The translations under genes were made by a program, and so were the position numbers. A stretch of DNA of 64,000 nucleotides. It comes from Silene conica. Its lineage: Eukaryota > Streptophyta > Magnoliopsida > Caryophyllales > Caryophyllaceae. Shown one piece after another: positions 31,013 through 41,430 of the stretch. The notes under the pieces are model-generated. The model worked only from the letters and a program-made list of their open reading frames with translations, made no database searches and was not told the DNA's origin. The stretch lies in the NCBI GenBank assembly GCA_029255685.2, contig CM055315.2, forward strand, positions 26,603,501 through 26,667,500, written 5' to 3'. Within the stretch, counting starts at the first letter, position 1. The number at the start of each line of letters is the position of its first letter.

Positions 31013-33938
31013 CTGTAACATCCCGCATTTTCGTAAACAATATTTTAAAGGTTTTTAATTAACTTACGGAATTAAATAATATTTTAATATAAATTGTTAA
31101 GTTATTTTAAAATCTTCCGTTAAGATCCGTCTTAAGAAACCTTAAGTTCTTAACTTGGCATATCCTCTAACCCGACTAAAAACCCGTTTCAAAACAAGTA
31201 ACCCGACTCATTTAAGAAAAAGGACACTACTTAACCCCACCACAAACCCCTAAGTCGACATTCACCTCCTTCACCAAAACATTTCTACTGATTCTTATTT
31301 CCTCCATTGTTCCTTCCTCTTACAATCTTAAAATCAATTTTCAGAGCTCATCCGAATCCCGAATCAAGATCAGTCATACATTTTCGGAATCCTTGCGGGA
31401 ATTCCAAGCTTTCTATCTCTTTCAATTTCAATTTCGTCGAACTCGAAAAAGACGCTGTTTTGGGTAAATTCCGTTTTAAGCTTATAAAACCCGTTTCTTT
31501 TGTTGTAGGGGTTGGACTAGAGGATCCTAAAGTTGATAGCTTTGTTATTGAAGAAGAATTTGGAGCATAATCGCTTTTGAGGTGACGATAATGAGAAACT
31601 CGGCCTTTATGTGTATATTAGCATAATTGTTGTGATTTTTGTATGGTTTCAGTTTTGGTTGTTATATTTTGATTCAAGGACTTAGTAACATGTTTAGGAT
31701 GATGTTATGATGATGAATCCATGCTTGAATCGGTTGTTATGTGTTCTTAAGCTTATTTTCAGTTTTTCTCATTTTGCGACGGATATAAGATATATTCATT
31801 TGAGGATTGTTATGGGACTTACATGCTGGTAGATTAGTAGTAATTGATGTTTGATATTGTTGTGTAAACATCACATGAATCATTGTGTAAGTTTTGGTGT
31901 CGATTGATTGAATTTTGAAGAAGGGTGAAATCCCGATTTTTGCGTTACAGGCTCTCTGAGCCGGTCGACCGACCGGCCGCCGGTCGACCGGCTGGGAGAG
32001 CGTTTGTGTGTTTTTCATATTTTTGAGATTTTGGCCTGGGACTGCCAGCCGGCCGACCGGCTGCCTGCCGACCGGCTGGTAGTCATCTTTCCTTGTATTG
32101 TGTGTTTTTGCGATAAACATAGCATAGGAGGGAGCCCAGCCGGCAGACCGGCCGCCTGCCAGCCGGCTGGGAGTGCATATGGGGATGGATACGAATTTTA
32201 GTAAAGGCTAGGGAATGGGGTTCCCAGCCGGCCGACCGGCTGCCTGCCGACCGGCTGGGAGTCCTTCTTGGTGTTCTCGGTTTTTTAAAAGAGGTATAGG
32301 CTGAGGGATCACCAGCCGGCCGACCGGCTGCCTGCCGACCGGCTGGGGACCCCTGTAAGCCATTTTGAGTTTTTGGAAATTAAATCGTAACTTTCAAACG
32401 GCTGATCGATTTTGATTGAAACTCGTTTTGTATGCCTTTGACATGTATTTGAGGTCCCCGGTGTACGGGCAACATCATATTGGGTTCGGGGATGGAGTAA
32501 GGATAGAGACCCCCCGGTCGGGTAACCGAAAGGGAAACCGGCTCTCCCTCAACTTAGTTCTCGGGGTCAATTAAGTGTTGATTAGAGGATAAGAAAAGTA
32601 GAACTAGTGTTTAGTTCATAGACTTTGGTTGATATTGCACTGATGCGTATTAAGTTATGCCTTAAGCTGGCCTCTGAACTTAATACGTGAGTTGTTTGTC
32701 ATATATGGGGATATGCCTTAAGTTGGCCTCTGAGCCCTATATGTGTATGTTTGTCGTGTCTGGGACATGCCTTAAGTTGGCCTCTGAGTCCAGACATGTG
32801 TGATAGTGATCGCGTCAGAACATGCCTTAAGTTGGCCTCTGAGTCTGACGAGTAGAGCAGCTGCACAACGGGGTAGCTAAGGCACTGACACCTTGCCCGG
32901 AGTGCAGATGTTTGGTGCTAGAACATGCCTTAAGCTGGCCTCTGAGTTTAGTACCTTGTGATGTGGTGAAGGGACATGCCTTAAGCTGGCCTCTTAGTCC
33001 TTTACTTTTGGATGCTAGTCTATGCCTTAAGTTGGCCGCTGAGTCTAGTGTCTTGCTGATTGGCAGGTCCATGCCTTAAGTTGGCCTCTGAGTCCTTGCT
33101 TGCTGAATGATTTGGTGTTTAGGTTATGTCTTAAGTTGACCGCTGAACCTTTACACTTGCTGAACGATTTGGTATTAGGTTATGTCTTAAGTTGACCGCT
33201 GAACCTTTTACTTGCTGATTCTATCTGCTTGCCTTGAGTTGGTACGTGTCAGATATAGACATGGTTAATGATGAGTAAATGTATATCTGTTAAGTTGTGG
33301 TTTAATCATCCAAGGCATTGGATGACTCTTAGTTCGGTTTCATAAATAATTGGATTGAAAGACCCCCCCGACTGGGTAACCAGTAGGGAAACCGGCTCTC
33401 CTTCCTATTTGTTTATGAAGTTGGTTGAGAGCCGTGCACTGTAATCGCTTGATAGTAAGAGATAAGATGATGAGATGTTTATGCTTCACATGTTGATATA
33501 TGTTGGAGTGTTCTGTATTGTTTATATGTTACGTGTTGTCACAAAAGGTGGCTAGGAGAACTCTAGTCACTCCCCACTGATTGTGGCGTACATGTTTTCA
33601 TGTATGTAGGTACATGCAGGGTTGGAGATCGGGGTTACAGGAGAGCTAGCGAGTGATGATCCATTCATCAGTTGACTTACCCGTTTACACTTAGCTAGAC
33701 TCTTAGACTTTTGTTGTTACGTTTTGGTGCCTGTAGGGATGTTCCATCCCAGGCTGTGTATATATTTCATTTCCGTACTTAGAACTGCTACTTATCTATT
33801 GTTGTTTATATCAGCTCTGTTTCCAGTTTCAGTTTAAAGCTTCTCGCATGTTAGTTTAGTTTGCTAAAAAGTTTTAATTCCGCTGCATTTTTAGTACTTT
33901 TACGTGTTTATATTTTCGCTTTCGCGAGGGGTTTTACA
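31013..33938 (+). repeat. 5' LTR of LARD, gypsy type B
   Basis: It starts TGTAACATCCCG and ends GCGAGGGGTTTTACA. Inside, in order: a splice-acceptor-like TTGTTGTAG at 31500-31508, five GC-rich palindromes at 31955-32350, a GTAA-loop hairpin at 32518-32529, ten hairpin units built on AGTTGGCCTCTGAG at 32646-33215, a second GTAA-loop hairpin at 33371-33384 and the conserved module at 33541-33611. Confidence 0.93.
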
Positions 33939-33940
33939 GT

Positions 33941-33952
33941 TGGTATCAGAGC
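33941..33952 (+). promoter_or_regulatory. Primer-binding site of LARD
   Basis: TGGTATCAGAGC lies two bases after the LTR. The following CTCCCGACGCACTCATGTGA is the same as on minus in the intact gypsy element. Confidence 0.92.
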
Positions 33953-36900
33953 GTTATCGCTCCCGACGCACTCATGTGACCCCCAACCTTAACTTGACCA
34001 TATAATTGAATAATGAATGAGAGATGAGGTAGATTTAAGGACTTATATTGTAGTCTGTTTTGTGATTGCTTCTATTAGGCTCTAACGTGTTTGTTGATTG
34101 TCATTGATTTCACTTTTATATCTTTCAATCGACGAACCGTGGGCTAATCCATTTGGCGGTGGAGACCGGAGTTTCTACCGAAGATAGACGATTCGTGCTA
34201 CTGTTGGAGAATTCTTCTGAGCCTTGAAGATACTCCTCTTTCTTTGTGCACCACCTTCTTTGATAACGCTGGATGCACATCCTTCTTGTAGAATAATTGT
34301 CTGTCTTGCTTGAACAGATCTTCATACCTTTTCAACTTAACCTTATTGCTTGCTTTTTCAATGTGCCTTGTAGGTAATCTTGCTTTTGTAGAATATTGAG
34401 GAACTAGTCACAGTATAATAGTAAATTCGTGTGATGAGAAGGTTGTTATTTGAGGGAAAACTTAAGAGGTATCGAGAGACATGTTTTGATGATCCGAGTG
34501 TCTAGTTGTCTATCCAATTGGGAGAGTCAAAGTGAGTAATAGGGTATTTGCTTGAAGGTTGAGTTGTATACTTAGTATTCGGTGGAACTTAACCTTGAGA
34601 ACCATGCTTAGATTGTGAAAGTTTGTGGATTGAAGAGTACTGTTTAAGGAGTTAGATAAGATGCTTGAGGATATAAAGCGACCTAGAAGAATAGGCTTAA
34701 GATGCTAAGGATGATGAGTGGATGAGTGAAGTGAGTTGTATCACTCGATTTAGGCGAGTGATTGAGCTGGGAAAGGTCGTTGTTGAGGAATGCGAATCAT
34801 TGGCTATAATAGTTGAATACTTGAAGAGTTTATGACTTAAGCTTAGAAGAAGTGAACCACTATTTGACCCTATGCTGCTTAATGAATCTTAATGTTTATT
34901 TACTGAAAACTTAAGAGAAATTTGAGGATGCACCACCGGTCTGTGGATAGGATAAAGTAATCTATTGGGAGACGAGAATTCGGAAAACTTGATGGTTTAG
35001 GAATTGTTATCTGGTGGACAGTAAAGTAAGTAAATAAAGTGGATATAGCATATAGGGGTGATGACCTGAAAGTGTTATTGAATTGTCATTTGTGGAACTA
35101 GCAGAGATGTGACATCTCAAACTTTTGGGGATAAGTAGCTGTAATGATGATATTGTCTAAGGTCTGGAAGATTTGGGTGTATAAATCGTTCGATGAATTT
35201 TTCGTGAGAACCGACAATTGGATGGCTTGAATTGGGAAGTAAGAAGTGAGAACCCCGTGAGAATAGTGAGAGACCCGCTCCTTGGGAGATTTCCGTAATC
35301 GTTTCTTTCATATCGCTTCTCTCCTTTCCTCTCCTTTGCTTCTCCTTCTGATCTGGGCTTCAATTTTATTGGAGTCCATAGCCTAAAGTTCCTTACCTTG
35401 TCATCTTGTTGTCCCTCGAGCCATCATCCGTGTGTCTCTCTCGAGACCTATGTCGTGTTTATCCCTGAAGTTCGCATCTCATCTCCTCTTCTATGAGCCT
35501 TGTTCCTTTTCATTTAGAATTGTGGCGAGATCGACCTGTTCTTGCGGTAGAGATACATGCCTTGAGGAATGCTTGGTTCTGCGTTGTCAGGATGTGGTTG
35601 AGAGAGTTGGTGAGAATAATGTTCGGACGATGTTGGATAGTGTACCGTCTTGAGAGTTCCATGTAGGATGGGTCGGTGTGTAAGTGGTATTTGTAGATTT
35701 TGAAGTACCATTTGAGGATTTGAATAGAATGCTTGGAGTTCTAGATGAATTTAGAGGAATGTACTTTGGATAATGATGATGTGGTTAATTGGTTGAATGA
35801 GTTAAGTTAGTGCTACTTAATCTTGAGGAATTTTTGTAATGCAGAAAGGACCAGATTTGAGGAGCGAGAGTTATTGGTAACAGTGTGAGAATATTGACAC
35901 ATTTACAAGTGGACTTATAGAGCTGATTGAGTGTTGATCGTGAGTTACTTATGGAACCTCGGCATTTGCCTATTGATGTACTTACAGGTAACCGTTGATG
36001 TTTGAGGTAATCGTAGAGTAGAAATTTGAAACTTATAAGTGTTCATAAATACCAATTGAGGAATCTCGGAATGTGAATGCCTAAGTCTTATGGAGCCTAT
36101 AAGAGTGAAAGTTGTTACTTCTTTGGAACTTTCTTTGAGATGTATATTGTTGGTAAATGGCCTGGTTTGAAATCAGAGGACTTAGAAGTTGTTACCTTAG
36201 TAAGATTTTGTTTTGAATGTTCATTTTGATGATAAAATTTGGGAATTTAAGATATCGAACCTTGTGAAATAGGTTTGCTAGGATCGAACTGTTAAGGATT
36301 TAAGGTTATAGGATAACGAATACCATATCTTGGGTTTCGAGGTTCGGTGTTATGGTGATAGAATTCTGGGTTAGAACTTTGGAAGTGCGTGAACTTTGGT
36401 CTGAGGTATGTGTTTTAGGCTTCCACCTTGGGTGAGAGATCCTTAACCGTGGTTGAACGGATTCTAGTGAAAACTGAGTGAGAGTTTTGGAAACCTTCTT
36501 GTTGAGGAATACCTTGTTCTGTGGAGGAAATAACGGTAAGAGGGATCATGAAACCATTGAGAGGTTAGAGATCACTCGAATTGTCCTCCTAGGGATATAT
36601 TGGGAATCGTTGTAACGATGCTTTGATTATGGATCGAGTGATTAGTGACCCAATTTTAACGAGAGTTACCGTTTTCCTTGACCTCTAACCTGGTTGTTTC
36701 ATTCCTTCGATCCTTCCTTGTATGTTCTGTCAGCTGTGAAACTTGAAACTCTCAATCCTTCGTGTCGAAAGTAATCTTTTGGTTGTTTCTACGCCCTCGA
36801 TGACTGTTTTTGAAATTTGCTTCCCATTGTTAACTCTGAAAGTTGTAATTTTTGGAAAATCTTAATTGTTTTGAGGATTTGGAAACTGCTCCCTCTTTTG

Positions 36901-37351
36901 TTGAAAGTGACCTTTTTGTCGTTGTTGCAATTTTACTCTTTTGGGAATCAAAATAAAGGTTATTTTGGGAAATTGGGTTTTGAAAGAACTGTTTGATTGC
37001 AAATTGGATTGATCTCAGCGTTGATTTGTCATCTGAACGTGTTATTGGAGACGTCTGATAACCTGTGTTGTGTTTATCAACACCGAATCGATCCAAATTT
37101 TGAACTTTTAATGATTTAATTTTGGGACTTGTCTCAGATTTGGAACGTCGGACTCTTGAGTACGTAACGAGAATCCCAATGTCCATTGACAAGACTTGTG
37201 CCTTGAAATCTTTTTCTTCTTGAAATCTTTTCGAAAGATAAGCTTTTGGGTTACCATAACCCGGGTAGTACGTTTTAATAACTAGAGTTGTTTTCGTACT
37301 TATTTCTGCCTTCAAGTTTCGAGGACGAAACTTTTTGAAAGATGGGGTGAT
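33953..37351 (+). other. LARD internal region, non-coding
   Basis: The first 70 bases match the gypsy leader; the last 35 carry the phrase TTCGAGGACGAAACTTTTTG and a GATGGGG polypurine tract. The middle 3.3 kb has stops in all frames. The longest open stretch (36830-37378, minus) overlaps the LTR and has a composition-driven Lys/Ser translation. I recognise no captured gene. Confidence 0.7.
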
Positions 37352-40276
37352 TGTAACATCCCGCATTTTCGTAAACAATATTATAAAGGTTTTTAATTAA
37401 CTTACGGAATTAAATAATATTTTAATATAAATTGTTAAGTTATTTTAAAATCTTCCGTTAAGATCCGTCTTAAGAAACCTTAAGTTCTTAACTTGGCATA
37501 TCCTCTAACCCGACTAAAAACCCGTTTCAAAACAAGTAACCCGACTCATTTAAGAAAAAGGACACTACTTAACCCCACCACAAACCCCTAAGTCGACATT
37601 CACCTCCTTCACCAAAACATTTCTACTGATTCTTATTTCCTCCATTGTTCCTTCCTCTTACAATCTTAAAATCAATTTTCAGAGCTCATCCGAATCCCGA
37701 ATCAAGATCAGTCATACATTTTCGGAATCCTTGCGGGAATTCCAAGCTTTCTATCTCTTTCAATTTCAATTTCGTCGAACTCGAAAAAGACGCTGTTTTG
37801 GGTAAATTCCGTTTTAAGCTTATAAAACCCGTTTCTTTTGTTGTAGGGGTTGGACTAGAGGATCCTAAAGTTGATAGCTTTGTTATTGAAGAAGAATTTG
37901 GATCATAATCGCTTTTGAGGTGACGATAATGAGAAACTCGGCCTTTATGTGTATATTAGCATAATTGTTGTGATTTTTGTATGGTTTCAGTTTTGGTTGT
38001 TATATTTTGATTCAAGGACTTAGTAACATGTTTAGGATGATGTTATGATGATGAATCCATGCTTGAATCGGTTGTTATGTGTTCTTAAGCTTATTTTCAG
38101 TTTTTCTCATTTTGCGACGGATATAAGATATATTCATTTGAGGATTGTTATGGGACTTACATGCTGGTAGATTAGTAGTAATTGATGTTTGATATTGTTG
38201 TGTAAACATCACATGAATCATTGTGTAAGTTTTGGTGTCGATTGATTGAATTTTGAAGAAGGGTGAAATCCCGATTTTTGCGTTACAGGCTCTCTGAGCC
38301 GGTCGACCGACCGGCCGCCGGTCGACCGGCTGGGAGAGCGTTTGTGTGTTTTTCATATTTTTGAGATTTTGGCCTGGGACTGCCAGCCGGCCGACCGGCT
38401 GCCTGCCGACCGGCTGGTAGTCATCTTTCCTTGTATTGTGTGTTTTTGCGATAAACATAGCATAGGAGGGAGCCCAGCCGGCAGACCGGCCGCCTGCCAG
38501 CCGGCTGGGAGTGCATATGGGGATGGATACGAATTTTAGTAAAGGCTAGGGAATGGGGTTCCCAGCCGGCCGACCGGCTGCCTGCCGACCGGCTGGGAGT
38601 CCTTCTTGGTGTTCTCGGTTTTTGAAAAGAGGTATAGGCTGAGGGATCACCAGCCGGCCGACCGGCTGCCTGCCGACCGGCTGGGGACCCCTGTAAGCCA
38701 TTTTGAGTTTTTGGAAATTAAATCGTAACTTTCAAACGGCTGATCGGTTTTGATTGAAACTCGTTTTGTATGCCTTTGACATGTATTTGAGGTCCCCGGT
38801 GTACGGGCAACATCATATTGGGTTCGGGGATGGAGTAAGGATAGAGACCCCCCGGTCGGGTAACCGAAAGGGAAACCGGCTCTCCCTCAACTTAGTTCTC
38901 GGGGTCAATTAAGTGTTGATTAGAGGATAAGAAAAGTAGAACTAGTGTTTAGTTCATAGACTTTGGTTGATATTGCACTGATGCGTATTAAGTTATGCCT
39001 TAAGCTGGCCTCTGAACTTAATACGTGAGTTGTTTGTCATATATGGGGATATGCCTTAAGTTGGCCTCTGAGCCCTATATGTGTATGTTTGTCGTGTCTG
39101 GGACATGCCTTAAGTTGGCCTCTGAGTCCAGACATGTGTGATAGTGATCGCGTCAGAACATGCCTTAAGTTGGCCTCTGAGTCTGACGAGTAGAGCAGCT
39201 GCACAACGGGGTAGCTAAGGCACTGACACCTTGCCCGGAGTGCAGATGTTTGGTGCTAGAACATGCCTTAAGCTGGCCTCTGAGTTTAGTACCTTGTGAT
39301 GTGGTGAAGGGACATGCCTTAAGCTGGCCTCTTAGTCCTTTACTTTTGGATGCTAGTCTATGCCTTAAGTTGGCCGCTGAGTCTAGTGTCTTGCTGATTG
39401 GCAGGTCCATGCCTTAAGTTGGCCTCTGAGTCCTTGCTTGCTGAATGATTTGGTGTTTAGGTTATGTCTTAAGTTGACCGCTGAACCTTTACACTTGCTG
39501 AACGATTTGGTATTAGGTTATGTCTTAAGTTGACCGCTGAACCTTTTACTTGCTGATTCTATCTGCTTGCCTTGAGTTGGTACGTGTCAGATATAGACAT
39601 GGTTAATGATGAGTAAATGTATATCTGTTAAGTTGTGGTTTAATCATCCAAGGCATTGGATGACTCTTAGTTCGGTTTCATAAATAATTGGATTGAAAGA
39701 CCCCCCCGACTGGGTAACCAGTAGGGAAACCGGCTCTCCTTCCTATTTGTTTATGAAGTTGGTTGAGAGCCGTGCACTGTAATCGCTTGATAGTAAGAGA
39801 TAAGATGATGAGATGTTTATGCTTCACATGTTGATATATGTTGGAGTGTTCTGTATTGTTTATATGTTACGTGTTGTCACAAAAGGTGGCTAGGAGAACT
39901 CTAGTCACTCCCCACTGATTGTGGCGTACATGTTTTCATGTATGTAGGTACATGCAGGGTTGGAGATCGGGGTTACAGGAGAGCTAGCGAGTGATGATCC
40001 ATTCATCAGTTGACTTACCCGTTTACACTTAGCTAGACTCTTAGACTTTTGTTGTTACGTTTTGGTGCCTGTAGGGATGTTCCATCCCAGGCTGTGTATA
40101 TATTTCATTTCCGTACTTAGAACTGCTACTTATCTATTGTTGTTTATATCAGCTCTGTTTCCAGTTTCAGTTTAAAGCTTCTCGCATGTTAGTTTAGTTT
40201 GCTAAAAAGTTTTAATTCCGCTGCATTTTTAGTACTTTTACGTGTTTATATTTTCGCTTTCGCGAGGGGTTTTACA
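37352..40276 (+). repeat. 3' LTR of LARD, gypsy type B
   Basis: Essentially identical to 31013-33938. The GTAA-loop hairpins are near 38856 and 39709, and the hairpin array is at about 38984-39553. It is followed by target duplication GTAGC and then by host sequence GGAGATG. Confidence 0.93.
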
Positions 40277-40281
40277 GTAGC

Positions 40282-41430
40282 GGAGATGTCGTAGGTTGTG
40301 AGAGGAAGATAACATTGATCGGGGAACATGAGGAACAGTGGGACACCGAAGAGTTATAATAGCTTGATTATAAATCATATTAGTGGGCTAATATTTTTTT
40401 TGTGTATCTCCTATATTATAGGACGGTGCTATAAAGGAGTAACTTAATTAACAAAAAAAACTCATAAAACTCCATGAATATTCTTTAAAACGTTAAAGAG
40501 CAATGTCTTGCTAAAGACTTTAATCTAGAAACACGTGATAAAGTAGTTTAAAATTGTTATATTTCTTTTTATCAAACAATTTATATGCGGATCATCGTAT
40601 CTTTTTACCAATTATATTAATTTTATAGTCTAAGCATGTATTGAAGGGTCTAGTACAGTGGACGACATGCTGCTGTTTATCTCATCCGACAAGCCGTTAT
40701 TTTTGGCGTCAAAAGAGGCTTGCTCTCACAAATTAGGCCAATACATTTGGCTAGCCCAAGTCCATATGAACTCGACCTGTGATCATCTCTAATCCAAGTT
40801 TAGAAGAAAGTTCAATAAAAACGATCAAATCTTGATGACAATCAAATCTTCATGAATTTGACAAGGTACTTCAAATATTTAGACCGACATCTTGTTTAAA
40901 CAATCCCAATTGATCGACTTGATATCTCGTCGGACTTTTGGTAAAATATCATCACATTTATTATAGCGTTCGTTCATCCAAAGACATGGTTTGAGATTTG
41001 TTACAAACATCGTTTGTTTAATTTGTTATTAAATCGGCTATCGTACTTAGGTATGATAGTTTAATTTTTTTTATTAGAGTAATTGTTATTTGCTCATAGT
41101 TTTAGTGAGTCTCTCAATATTGTAAAAACGAAGAATTATAAAAGTAAAACAAAACAAAGGAAATTCTTTATTACCGGGAACATTATTACACTCTAAAGTG
41201 TTAAGCATATATAGGATCCACTCAACGCTCAGATCGCGCACACTTCACACATGCAAACATACATATTAGAATAAAATTGGTACACACGAACGTGATCGAA
41301 CGTGAACACAAAAATGAACTCGAAATGATTTTAGCTTCATTTCCATTTAGTATAGTATAGATGGTCTTGATAGCAAAAGCATTAATGAAATCCTTGCGTC
41401 CTGTCAAAGTTAGTAGAAACGATTTGTTAG
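40282..41430. other. Inter-element host sequence with Helitron empty site
   Basis: No ORF or RNA gene is supported. 40990-41140 is related to 18400-18439 joined to 19395-19490 and contains the empty Helitron site at 41033/41034. Bases up to 41430 continue, beyond the gypsy insertion, at 51974, so the right part belongs to the downstream flank of the lipid-transfer-like gene. Confidence 0.6.

Larger units (their letters stand above)
31013..40276 (+). mobile_element. Non-autonomous LTR element (LARD) related to the intact gypsy element
   Basis: LTRs at 31013-33938 and 37352-40276 differ by about four substitutions by eye over 2.9 kb. The 5-bp target duplication is GTAGC (31008-31012, 40277-40281). 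The 3.4 kb interior starts with a tRNA-iMet primer site and a leader that matches the intact element at 41431-51968, and it ends with the same 3' phrase around the polypurine tract. Between them I see no Gag, protease, RT or integrase in any frame. Such elements are copied in trans. Confidence 0.93.

Noticed and set aside
31307..31570. 87-residue ORF in the LARD LTR (copy at 37645)
   Set aside because: The related LTRs do not keep it as one frame: the first half corresponds to a candidate intron and leader in the intact element. Only a short acidic stretch after the acceptor is similar.
36830..37378. 182-residue minus-strand ORF in the LARD
   Set aside because: It runs into the LTR, has a Lys/Ser-rich composition with no recognisable domain, and is antisense to the element. 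It is best explained as chance in T-rich sequence.
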